The position numbers were made by a program, and so were the translations under genes. Source: Candidatus Peregrinibacteria bacterium RIFOXYB2_FULL_33_20 (GTDB taxonomy: Bacteria; Patescibacteriota; Gracilibacteria; UBA1369; GWF2-33-10). From it: DNA of 40,152 nucleotides. Position 1 is the stretch's first letter. Each line of letters begins with the position of its first letter. Of the stretch, positions 33,181 through 40,152 are shown in pieces. The notes under the pieces were generated by a model. That model did not search any database and was not told the DNA's origin. It saw only the letters and a list, made by a program, of their open reading frames with translations. The stretch spans positions 1-40,152 of the forward strand of contig MFXK01000021.1 in NCBI GenBank assembly GCA_001788835.1, in the 5' to 3' direction.

Positions 33181-33687
33181 ATGAGCACATCGCAAGAATC
33201 ATTATTATTACCTACCATACCTCGTAGCTGTATAGAAAGATTAGAACGGGGTGAGTGTTTATCTCCTGAGCTTTTAGATGAAATGAAGAATGGGAGAGTC
33301 CGTGTATATGCTTCTTTGGAAGATATAAGAAATTATGACCCAAGACACAGTATGTCTCTTTTTAGTGGTTTAGAGTTATATACTCAGACGAATGCCTGTG
33401 ATGTGTTTACTCCTTTAGGTAATAAAAAAATAAATATATTAGTTAATCATGCATTAACTCTTGATGAGTCAGATGAATTGTTTAGAAGTATAGTTTTGGT
33501 TTTATTAAAGAATGAAAAAGCTCATTTAAATGATTTAATAGCTTCAGAAAATAGACAAATTAGGATTGCTCTTTCATCAGAAGAGGAATATGAGGCAATG
33601 CTGTTTCGCAGAAAAAAAAGATTGAAGGAGATTGAGGGTATTTTGAGTGAAATAGATAAAAATCTTGAAAACACTTCATTTAAATGA
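33181..33687 (+). CDS. Unrecognised protein with a possible degenerate metallopeptidase motif
   Basis: I do not recognise this 168-residue protein. The start is set at ATG 33181 because the longer frame from 33124 overlaps a good promoter. Visible parts are ERLERGECLSPELLDEMKNG and RVYASLEDIRN near the start, a hydrophobic segment INILVNHALTLDESDELF, and RSIVLVLLKNEKAHLNDLI in the middle. The last 50 residues form a charged helix (FRRKKRLKEIEGILSEIDKN), possibly coiled coil. The order ILVNxxL...E...F...NEKAH loosely resembles ImmA/IrrE-type zinc peptidases (ILVNxxL...HExxH), with the first His of HExxH changed to Asn. If real it would be inactive. This is speculative. It is convergent with the next gene and shares a terminator-like palindrome. 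Confidence 0.65.
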   Translation: MSTSQESLLLPTIPRSCIERLERGECLSPELLDEMKNGRVRVYASLEDIRNYDPRHSMSLFSGLELYTQTNACDVFTPLGNKKINILVNHALTLDESDELFRSIVLVLLKNEKAHLNDLIASENRQIRIALSSEEEYEAMLFRRKKRLKEIEGILSEIDKNLENTSFK

Positions 33688-33692
33688 AGTGT
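33671..33692. terminator. 22-bp perfect palindrome between convergent genes
   Basis: ACACTTCATTT and AAATGAAGTGT form an 11-bp perfect self-complementary palindrome (no separate loop; in RNA a tetraloop would form). It overlaps the plus gene's TGA stop. On the minus strand it is followed by TTTT, so it may terminate the minus gene. The plus side lacks a T run. Confidence 0.5.
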
Positions 33693-33727
33693 ATCAAAAA
33701 ATAGATATACATTTTGGAAGGGAGAAA

Positions 33728-34120
33728 TTACCATGATGCCTTCACATAATGAGAGTCTGATGTTACGACTAAGACTGGTTGTTCATTAATTGTTCCAAGG
33801 AGGTAGCGGTTGATAATGCTAAAGATTTTTTTACTAAATGTTAGGCGTACATCTGTAACAATTTCTGCTAGAATTCTTTGCAGGTCGCCCTCCATTAATG
33901 TGTCTACTGGTTCAGATATAAGATCAATAGTTTCTTGTGGGAGTGGAACGCCGTTTTTAGCATGGATAGTAAGACCTACGGAGTATTTATTTCTCGGATT
34001 TTCGAGGGGAGAGACTTTTGGAGATCTCGACCCTGCGTTGCTTGCGTCAAAAACTGTTGGCCATTTTAATGCTGATTCTATTTCTGGAGGCATTTGAGGC
34101 ATTTCGTTTCTTTTTTTCAT
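33728..34120 (-). CDS. Unrecognised 130-residue protein
   Basis: No family recognised. It starts MKKRNEMPQMPPEIESALKW, has no signal peptide or membrane helix, and is predicted mixed alpha/beta: NKYSVGLTIHAKNGVPL, a helical EGDLQRILAEIVTDVRLTF, then PVLVVTSD. The base composition of the first 60 codons is somewhat less AT-rich than its neighbours (for example the SNAGSRSPKV segment), a weak hint of separate origin. It is convergent with the gene at 33181 and head-to-tail after the glycosyltransferase gene (54-bp gap). Whether the frame is truly expressed needs comparative evidence; synonymous-site conservation in relatives would decide it. Confidence 0.6.
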   Translation of the reverse strand: MKKRNEMPQMPPEIESALKWPTVFDASNAGSRSPKVSPLENPRNKYSVGLTIHAKNGVPLPQETIDLISEPVDTLMEGDLQRILAEIVTDVRLTFSKKIFSIINRYLLGTINEQPVLVVTSDSHYVKASW

Positions 34121-34174
34121 AATTTAAATTTTAAAAATAATATTTTAGATAAATATAATTTATATTATGTGATT

Positions 34175-34999
34175 TTACAAATTTTTCAAAAATTTCCACG
34201 GAAATACAAAAACAGCATTGAAAATTCTTTTCCATCTTTTTGGTTCGATAAAAAGTCGATAAAGCCATTCAATTCCAAGTTTTTGAAAGAATTTTGGAGC
34301 ACGTTTTTTTTCATTAGCCCAGAAATCAAATGCACCTCCAACACCAATGGCAATTTTTACAGAAGGCATTTTGGAAAGATTTTTATTTATCCAGATTTCT
34401 TGATTAGGAGAGCCAAAGGCTACGAAGAGGATGTCTGGGGAGAATTTGTTGATTTTGGAAAGGATTTCATGTTCGTCTGATTCCTTTGGACTGCCAGCAA
34501 AAGATTTAACGTGATTAAGATTCCTGTTTTCACAGGAATGACATAGTGACAAAGCCGCTTTTTCAGCTATGCCTTCTTTTGCGCCAAGGAGAAAGATTTT
34601 TTTGTCAGGGAAATTTTTAAAAATTTCTGCCATGAGATCTGTGCCTGTAATTCTAGACTTTATAATTTTTTTATTTGCTTTTGGATAAATTGCTATGCAT
34701 ATGAGATAAAAAACGCCTATTGGATATTTTAAAATTGACCTTAATACTTTATATTTAATGTTTAATACTTTTTCCTGCACACTCGCCGCCCATAAAATTC
34801 CAGTGCCATCTGGGGTATTTAATGATGTATTTTGAAGAATTTTTTTAAATTCTGGGTTTTCTAAACTTTCCAACAAAAATTCAGGATTTGGAGTGGCTAT
34901 ATGGTGTTGTCTATTTGAACAAATAAATTGTTCAACGACCCTCAAGGTTTCTTTAAAATCTAGTGTAGAGAAGGGGATTTGAAAAATTTTAGTTGACAT
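34175..34999 (-). CDS. WecG/TagA/CpsF-family glycosyltransferase (GT26)
   Basis: Transfers a sugar (typically N-acetylmannosamine or its acid) from a UDP donor onto a lipid-linked precursor of wall polysaccharide at the inner membrane face. Family motifs in order: HIATPNPEFLLESLEN, NTPDGTGILWA (with the key Asp), RITGTDLM, FLLGAKEGIAEKAA, VAFGSPNQEIWI, and GVGGAFDFWANEKKRAPKFF leading to GIEWLYRLFIEPKRWKR. Two low-complexity stretches interrupt it: KVLNIKYKVLR (an AT-rich direct repeat) and LCHSCENRNLN, which translates the 24-bp hairpin at 34519-34542. Both lie between motifs and keep the frame, so the enzyme is probably functional. The start is the ATG before KIFQIPFSTLDF. Confidence 0.9.
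   Translation of the reverse strand: MSTKIFQIPFSTLDFKETLRVVEQFICSNRQHHIATPNPEFLLESLENPEFKKILQNTSLNTPDGTGILWAASVQEKVLNIKYKVLRSILKYPIGVFYLICIAIYPKANKKIIKSRITGTDLMAEIFKNFPDKKIFLLGAKEGIAEKAALSLCHSCENRNLNHVKSFAGSPKESDEHEILSKINKFSPDILFVAFGSPNQEIWINKNLSKMPSVKIAIGVGGAFDFWANEKKRAPKFFQKLGIEWLYRLFIEPKRWKRIFNAVFVFPWKFLKNL
34519..34542. repeat. 24-bp ATTCC hairpin inside the glycosyltransferase gene
   Basis: GATTCCTG, TTTTCA, CAGGAATGAC: same element as at 17271, 17315 and 21453. Here it is in frame in a coding region and encodes CHSCENRNL on the minus strand. Confidence 0.9.
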
Positions 35000-35081
35000 G
35001 AAATTTAGGACATTATAATTGTTTCAAATTTAATTGTAGGTTTTAAATTTTAGATTATAAATTAAAAAAGAAAATTAAATT

Positions 35082-35104
35082 TTGACAGAGAGAGAGTAAT
35101 GTTA
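35082..35104 (+). promoter_or_regulatory. TTGACA box with a (GA)n tract
   Basis: TTGACA (35082-35087), then GAGAGAGAG and TAATGTTA. It is nearly identical to the box at 33124 but with 9 instead of 11 nt of GA. Its -10 partner is not clear (TTAATA would be 19 bp away). It lies upstream of the stronger promoter at 35129. Confidence 0.4.
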
Positions 35105-35128
35105 CCTTAATATCTGATTTACACCCTC

Positions 35129-35157
35129 TTGTCAAAATATAAATATCATGTTATAAT
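35129..35157 (+). promoter_or_regulatory. Strong promoter candidate of the MFS/HEAT gene
   Basis: TTGTCA (35129-35134), 17-bp spacer, consensus TATAAT (35152-35157). Transcription would start near 35164, 31 nt before the ATG. Confidence 0.75.
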
Positions 35158-35194
35158 TTGATATCTTTTTAAAAATTTAAAACAAAAACAAAAC

Positions 35195-37714
35195 ATGATA
35201 GTTAATATCAATAAATTGTTTAATATCCATTCTAATGAGTGGCCGCGAGTGGGGGCGTCGTGGATTTTGGGTCTGTTGGTAAGGGTCAGTTATGTGATTG
35301 CATGGACGGTAGTTATGGTGATTTTTATCAGCCGACTAGGTGTAAATTCTTTAGTGGTTTTGTTCCTTTTGAATGCCGTGAGTATTATGTTTGGAAGTTT
35401 GATATATAGTGCGTTAATTAAGAAATTTTCAGGTAAAAGTATTACTTTGTTTACGGCTTTATGCGGATCACTGTCATTCGCAGGTAGTTATTTTTTGGCG
35501 GATAATAAGAATTTGGAATGGTTATTTTTGACGGTGATGATTGTTAGCATTTCAGTGTTTTTATCTCAATTAGGAATTTTGATCAACATCTTTATAGAAG
35601 AACTTTTTACACCTTTGGAGAGTCAAAGGACATTCCCGGTGATTGAGTCTTATGAAGTTGTCGGAGGAGTGGTTGGTGGTTTTATTATTACGGAATTGTC
35701 ATCCAAAGCGAATTTAAGTTTTTTTATTGCTTTAATTGCCGTGTTATTGATCGCTTTACTGGTGTTATTTAAATATTTTTATTTATATGCTAAAGAAATT
35801 CCTTTTTTGAATTTTCATCATGAGAAATTAAAAAAATCGTCCAAAATTTTTCAAATTAAAGATAGTTTGACAGTCGTGAATAAGCATCCTTTTACGAAAC
35901 TTTTGGCTGTCGCGGTTATTTTTCAATTTGTTTTGTTCACTTTTGTGGAGTTTCAATTTGCGAAAGGGGTGGAATTAGATTTGGAACAACAGGGAAGCCA
36001 TCAGGAAGATCTCACTTTTAAGCCCGAACATTTAGCGGTGTCTTTAATGCACGCCGATACCCTTAATGTGCAAGAGAATGTTGGTCAAGAACTTGAGTCT
36101 AATCTGCATGAAAGAGCTACCGCTGAAACCGCTACTTCAACCCCGACTGAACAGGATGTAGCTCATGTGTTCGGTTTAATTATGATGATTGCCAGTATTT
36201 CCACTTTTCTTTTGGAAATGTTTTTCTCTAGCAAAGTATTGAAAAAATTAGGAGTGATCAAAAGCATGATGGTTCATCCGATTGTATTAATGATCAATGG
36301 AATGATTCTAGGTTTGCGATTTGGTTTTGTTTCTGCCAGTAATCTGAAAATTTGGTTTGAAGGGACAAATAGCATTTATTTAAATGCTTATAATGCTTCT
36401 TATTATAATTTGCATGAAGAAGATCGGGCTACGGTAAAGGAGTTTTTTGACGGCATCATGAAACCGTTTGGCATTATTATGGCAACTTTAACCATTTGGG
36501 CCGTTTATAAATTTTTTCCAAGTGGTATTGCTGTTTTATATATTAATATGGCTCTCATTTTATCAGCTTTTATTTTGTTTTTACTCTTGATTAAAGTTAA
36601 AGAAAAATATACAGATCTGTCTTTGCATCATCTTAAACTATCCGATAATGATTTAGCCACTAAACTTAATGCGGTGGAAATTTTATCTCAACATGGACAT
36701 AGAAATATTGTGGCTGATTTGGCACAAGAATTATTCAAAGATAATTTACATGAAAGATTAAAGGTAAAATTGTTAGCGGCTATGGGATATATTGGATATC
36801 CAGTGTGTTTACAGTATATTTTGAAATTTCTTGATGATAATTCCTATCAGGTCAGGTTAGCGAGTATTTACGCTTTAAAAAATTTTATTAAGCGCACTAA
36901 AAAGATTTTTTCCAAACCTTTTACTATCCATCAAATCACCACGAGATTAAAGATAATGTTTAAGATTGAAAGTGATTCTGTGATAAAGATGTTGATAACC
37001 AAAGCTCTTTTTCAGCTGAAAGAGCCAAAAGTCACTGAATTAATTTTGGAAGCTTTAAATGAAGCGCATGATTTAGATATTACGGCCAGCACTATTAATA
37101 TTTGTAAAATTTTTAAAGATGAAGTTTTGGCTCATCATTTGGAAATATTTTTGAAGCATAAGGATATCAGAATCAGAACTAACGCGATCACCGCTCTTTG
37201 GAATTTACCCGAGTATAGAGAAAATTTAGCTGTGGAGTTAATTAATATGTTTAACGCCAAAGATAGAAATACTTTGATATCGGCATTTTTTATTGCTGGT
37301 GAGACTAAGGCTCAAGAAACAAAAGATTTTTTGAAAAATTATTTAAAGTCTAATGATTTAGAGTTAAGGGTAAATTCGGCCTTAGCTTTGGCGAAAATGG
37401 AAGATCCTGATTGTCTTAAGGAAATTGTAAAATTATTGACTCATGAAAAGCCTGAAATTGCCAAACAAATGAAACAGGCGTTATTGGCAGTAAAACCAAA
37501 GTTTAAATGGCTGATTGAAAAAAATTTGAGTAGTGAGCTCTATCGTAAAATAAATAAAATTTTAGAAAATTATAAAAATAAAAATATTAGCAATATCCCC
37601 TGCAATGTTTTGTTGCGCCTTAAAGTTTATTATGAAATAGCTGATCATTTTGAAGAAGCCTTAAGGATTGAAAGATTTTTAAATTCCAAACAAAACCCTT
37701 TAGCAATTACTTGA
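35195..37714 (+). CDS. MFS-like membrane protein fused to HEAT repeats
   Basis: 839 residues. The first half has about ten to twelve hydrophobic helices. A long acidic soluble loop (about 265-325, HQEDLTFKPEH and neighbours) interrupts them. The first helices and the EWPRV start resemble the nucleotide transporter (Npt/ATP-ADP exchange) and MFS-like families known to be fused to HEAT repeats. The second half (about 480-800) is an alpha-solenoid of HEAT-type pairs, e.g. KLLAAMGYIGYPVCLQYIL, YQVRLASIYALKNF, IRIRTNAITALWNLPEY and LELRVNSALALAKMEDP. These probably form a cytoplasmic protein-binding arm. The substrate cannot be deduced. It is followed 37 bp later by queA, which may be co-transcribed. 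Confidence 0.75.
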   Translation: MIVNINKLFNIHSNEWPRVGASWILGLLVRVSYVIAWTVVMVIFISRLGVNSLVVLFLLNAVSIMFGSLIYSALIKKFSGKSITLFTALCGSLSFAGSYFLADNKNLEWLFLTVMIVSISVFLSQLGILINIFIEELFTPLESQRTFPVIESYEVVGGVVGGFIITELSSKANLSFFIALIAVLLIALLVLFKYFYLYAKEIPFLNFHHEKLKKSSKIFQIKDSLTVVNKHPFTKLLAVAVIFQFVLFTFVEFQFAKGVELDLEQQGSHQEDLTFKPEHLAVSLMHADTLNVQENVGQELESNLHERATAETATSTPTEQDVAHVFGLIMMIASISTFLLEMFFSSKVLKKLGVIKSMMVHPIVLMINGMILGLRFGFVSASNLKIWFEGTNSIYLNAYNASYYNLHEEDRATVKEFFDGIMKPFGIIMATLTIWAVYKFFPSGIAVLYINMALILSAFILFLLLIKVKEKYTDLSLHHLKLSDNDLATKLNAVEILSQHGHRNIVADLAQELFKDNLHERLKVKLLAAMGYIGYPVCLQYILKFLDDNSYQVRLASIYALKNFIKRTKKIFSKPFTIHQITTRLKIMFKIESDSVIKMLITKALFQLKEPKVTELILEALNEAHDLDITASTINICKIFKDEVLAHHLEIFLKHKDIRIRTNAITALWNLPEYRENLAVELINMFNAKDRNTLISAFFIAGETKAQETKDFLKNYLKSNDLELRVNSALALAKMEDPDCLKEIVKLLTHEKPEIAKQMKQALLAVKPKFKWLIEKNLSSELYRKINKILENYKNKNISNIPCNVLLRLKVYYEIADHFEEALRIERFLNSKQNPLAIT

Positions 37715-37751
37715 AATCAGCTACTGTGTGTCTGATTTAATTTTTATTATT

Positions 37752-38825
37752 ATGTTTAAGTCTGATTTTTATTTTGATCTGCCACAGGAGTTGATCGCGC
37801 AAAATCCGGCTTTTTCACGAGATCATTCGAGATTGATGGTTTTAGACGGAATGAATAAAAAAATAGTTCATAAACGTTTTTACGATTTAGAAAAATTGTT
37901 AGGTCCAAATGATGTGTTGGTTTTTAATAATTCCAAAGTTATTCCAGCCAGATTATATGCACAGGAAGATAATAAAGAGGGTAGAATTTGTGAGATTTTA
38001 CTTCTACAAGAGATAAAGGAAAATGTTTGGGAGGCGATGGTGAAACCTGGAAAAAAATTTAAACTTGGCTCTAAATTTCAAATTTTGAAAAAGGACAGGG
38101 GATCTTTATCAGATATGTTTTGTAATATAGAAAAAATAAATGATGATGGAACGAGAATTATTAAAATAGAGAATGTTGGGGAAAATAATGAAAAATTATT
38201 TCAATTAGGACATGTGCCTTTACCTCCATATATAACATTTGATAATGAGAAAGAGGAAATATACGAAACAAGGTACCAAACTATTTATGCTGACGAACAA
38301 AAAGCGGCTAGTGTGGCTGCTCCAACTGCTGGTTTGCATTTTACCGAAGAGCTCTTGTCCAATTTAGCAGACAAAGGCGTGCAAATGGAATTTGTGACTT
38401 TACATGTGGGGGCGGGAACTTTTTTGCCAGTCAAATCGCAAAATATTGAAGATCATCAAATGCATAGCGAGTATTTTTCTTTGGATCAAAAAACCGCTGA
38501 CCATTTAAATCAAGCTAAGAAAAACGGGAAAAGAATCATTGCCGTGGGAACAACTTCTATTCGGGTCCTGGAAAGTTGTGCCAATGATGATGAAATTTTG
38601 AAATCCAAGAGCGGAGAAACTAATATTTTTATTAAACCAGGTTATAAGTTTAAATTTGTGGATAGCATCATTACTAATTTTCATTTGCCAGAAAGTACTT
38701 TGATCATTCTCATTTGTGCTTTTGGCGGTAAAGATTTCATTTTGAATGCGTATCAAGAAGCAATAAAGAAAAAATATCGATTTTATAGCTTCGGAGATGC
38801 GATGTTGATCCAATTTTCCGTTTGA
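37752..38825 (+). CDS. queA: S-adenosylmethionine:tRNA ribosyltransferase-isomerase QueA
   Basis: Converts preQ1-tRNA to epoxyqueuosine using S-adenosylmethionine. The start is the ATG 37752 (357 residues), because FDLPQELIAQNPAFSRDHSR is the family opening and the eight extra codons upstream are unlike it. The signatures VFNNSKVIPARL, LGHVPLPPYI, RYQTIYADEQKAASVAAPT, AGLHFTEELL, TLHVGAGTF, DHQMHSEYF, IAVGTTSIRVLE and FGDAMLI are all present. No other queuosine genes are in the window. The stop is TGA, at the normal family end, supporting the standard genetic code. Confidence 0.96.
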   Translation: MFKSDFYFDLPQELIAQNPAFSRDHSRLMVLDGMNKKIVHKRFYDLEKLLGPNDVLVFNNSKVIPARLYAQEDNKEGRICEILLLQEIKENVWEAMVKPGKKFKLGSKFQILKKDRGSLSDMFCNIEKINDDGTRIIKIENVGENNEKLFQLGHVPLPPYITFDNEKEEIYETRYQTIYADEQKAASVAAPTAGLHFTEELLSNLADKGVQMEFVTLHVGAGTFLPVKSQNIEDHQMHSEYFSLDQKTADHLNQAKKNGKRIIAVGTTSIRVLESCANDDEILKSKSGETNIFIKPGYKFKFVDSIITNFHLPESTLIILICAFGGKDFILNAYQEAIKKKYRFYSFGDAMLIQFSV

Positions 38826-38841
38826 CAATCTGAAAAAATAT

Positions 38842-38870
38842 TTGCAAATCTTCAATTGAAATGATATAAT
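38842..38870 (+). promoter_or_regulatory. Promoter candidate of the 3'-end CARDB gene
   Basis: TTGCAA (38842-38847), 17-bp spacer and consensus TATAAT (38865-38870) with an upstream TG. Start of transcription near 38877; leader about 49 nt. Confidence 0.7.
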
Positions 38871-38925
38871 AATATGATATTCACAAAATATCAATTTTAT
38901 TACTTTATAATTTTTAATTAAATAT

Positions 38926-40152
38926 ATGAAGCATTCTATATTTAAAAAGCTATCAATTGGCTTTGTTTCGCTGGTTTGTACCAGTTTATTGCTATTATCA
39001 GTCCAATTTATACATGCTGATACTGCAGAAAATGTATATATAAATGATATTGGAGTCGATAGTGCTTATCCAAGTGCTTTTTTTGTGCAAATATGTACAA
39101 GAGATGCTCAGGCAACAGGTGTGGGTTTCACTACCACTGCTAATGGCGTAAATAATACTTTGACATATGCACCAACTATAATTGCTGGTGATTGTGAAAA
39201 AGTATATACATGGGGTTTTAGTTATTTTGGCGTTGAAGCTGGGAAAACATATTCAGTAGTAGTTCAAGTAACAGGTTCATCTACAAATTATTCAGAATCA
39301 ATAATTATACCTGCTACACAAAGTGCAACATTGACATCAAGTCCTTCTGCAGATTCTTCAGGAAATTTAGCGGTAAAGGTAGGAGATAGCATCACTTTTA
39401 CAGGTAGTTCAGCAACTGATAGTTATTCTCCTGTTATTCAATACTGGGGGGCAGTATTAACATGCCCTACAAGTTTAAGTGCAACATCGTTTAAATGTAC
39501 AGCAATTGCTACAGGTAATTCAGATGTGCAAATGATTTATTATTATAAAGATGATTATGATACGATCGCTTATAAATCAAATATTATTAAACTTAGTGTT
39601 TCCGACTCCAAACCTGATCTAAAAGTCTCAAGTGTTACATTGGATAGTTCTAATTATTTAACAATCCAGATAAAAAACGAAGGCAATAAGGATGTGGAAT
39701 CAACAACGCAAGGGAATACCTATATTTATATAGATGATGTATTAACATGGACATATAATTGGTCAACTTTGAGTGATAAGAATTTCTTGAAAGCAGGTTA
39801 TACATCAACAATGCAACCACAAGTTTTGACAGGCAAACATAAGATCAAGGTATATGTAGATGCAACAGGATTGGTAACAGAATCAGATGAAAGTGATAAC
39901 ACAAAAGAGGTTACTTTGGGCACAGATCCAGTAGCAACATATCCTGATCTAAAAGTTTCAAGTGTTACATTGGATAGTTCTAATTATTTAACAATCCAGA
40001 TAAAAAACGAAGGTAACAAGGATGTGGAATCAACAACGCAAGGAAATACCTATATTTATATAGATGATGTACTGACATGGACATATAATTGGTCAACTTT
40101 GAGTGATAAGAATTTCTTGAAAGCAGGTTATACATCAACAATGCAACCACAA
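38926..40152 (+). CDS. CARDB-repeat secreted protein (3' end missing)
   Basis: The frame is open from the ATG 38926 to the last base of the window (409 codons). The N-terminus MKHSIFKKLSIGFVSLVC is followed by a hydrophobic core and an Ala-Asp cleavage region around residue 32 (FIHADTAEN), so it is secreted. A first domain (about 33-130) resembles the CARDB domains of the gene at 1-2094, with Cys in QICTRD and GDCEKV. A second beta-rich domain (about 135-225) follows. Then come tandem 110-residue CARDB units beginning PDLKVSSVTLDSS and ending VTESDESDNTKEVTL. The two visible units are almost identical in DNA (period 330 bp), and the array continues beyond the window. It probably belongs to the same surface-protein group as the first gene. 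Confidence 0.85.
   Translation, partial: MKHSIFKKLSIGFVSLVCTSLLLLSVQFIHADTAENVYINDIGVDSAYPSAFFVQICTRDAQATGVGFTTTANGVNNTLTYAPTIIAGDCEKVYTWGFSYFGVEAGKTYSVVVQVTGSSTNYSESIIIPATQSATLTSSPSADSSGNLAVKVGDSITFTGSSATDSYSPVIQYWGAVLTCPTSLSATSFKCTAIATGNSDVQMIYYYKDDYDTIAYKSNIIKLSVSDSKPDLKVSSVTLDSSNYLTIQIKNEGNKDVESTTQGNTYIYIDDVLTWTYNWSTLSDKNFLKAGYTSTMQPQVLTGKHKIKVYVDATGLVTESDESDNTKEVTLGTDPVATYPDLKVSSVTLDSSNYLTIQIKNEGNKDVESTTQGNTYIYIDDVLTWTYNWSTLSDKNFLKAGYTSTMQPQ
39613..40152 (+). repeat. 330-bp near-identical tandem CARDB repeats
   Basis: The segment beginning CCTGATCTAAAAGT at 39613 recurs at 39943 with only scattered, mostly synonymous changes. The second unit runs off the window, so the total copy number is unknown. 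Confidence 0.9.

Noticed and set aside
35195-38825. UGA read as glycine (Gracilibacteria-type code)
   Set aside because: queA and the MFS/HEAT gene both end with TGA at natural protein ends, and the RSH gene also uses TGA.
38505-38894. Minus-strand frame at the end of queA
   Set aside because: Antisense shadow of the conserved QueA C-terminus with no recognisable protein features.

Overview
The window is an AT-rich bacterial chromosome segment of just over 40 kb, with no rRNA and one tRNA gene. The low G+C, short intergenic spaces, frequent absence of purine-rich Shine-Dalgarno boxes and several gene families suggest a Candidate Phyla Radiation (Patescibacteria) genome. That assignment is inference, and I cannot name a class. 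UGA is a normal stop here: queA, the relA/spoT homologue and the HEAT-repeat membrane protein all end in TGA at family-typical lengths, so the Gracilibacteria-type UGA=Gly code is excluded.

Layout. 1-2094: 3' part of a large secreted-type CARDB/low-complexity protein. 2361-5724: a DEAD-box RNA helicase and RecQ, each with its own promoter candidate. 5870-8258: a lipoprotein, an OmpR-type orphan regulator, exonuclease III and tRNA-Gln. 8412-12682: an envelope block with a PKD/7TM membrane protein, a DUF218-like lipoprotein and an S41 protease. 12709-20990: the most unusual region, four tandem paralogues of a roughly 580-residue Cys-rich protein on the minus strand with a fold-type II PLP enzyme embedded among them. 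21487-24854: a TrmB-like regulator, a methyltransferase and Elp3. 24849-28506: a RelA/SpoT protein with an extra C-terminal membrane domain, a sortase and a small conserved-looking protein. 28570-32936: a tight minus-strand set, dnaX, PH-domain protein, ruvB and gshA. 33181-34120: two unrecognised genes. 34175-38825: a WecG/TagA glycosyltransferase, an MFS-like/HEAT fusion and queA. 38926-end: a second CARDB protein running off the window.

The second theme is repeats. At least three hairpin-forming dispersed families occur: (a) a palindrome built on CCCCTTTATCAAGGGG, inserted in frame at the same place in all four Cys-rich paralogues; (b) an intergenic TAGTCAG-type hairpin at four loci, three of them next to a shared pyrimidine-rich leader abutting a start codon; (c) a 24-bp GATTCCTG...CAGGAATGAC hairpin in 5' regions and in frame inside the glycosyltransferase gene. 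Short tandem micro-repeats also sit in frame in the methyltransferase. (GA)n tracts occur downstream of two TTGACA boxes.

The best candidates for undescribed biology are the Cys-rich paralogue/PLP-enzyme cluster, the membrane-anchored RSH enzyme, and the apparent tolerance of coding sequences to in-frame hairpin insertions. Core functions (DNA repair and recombination, tRNA modification, stringent response) are otherwise ordinary.
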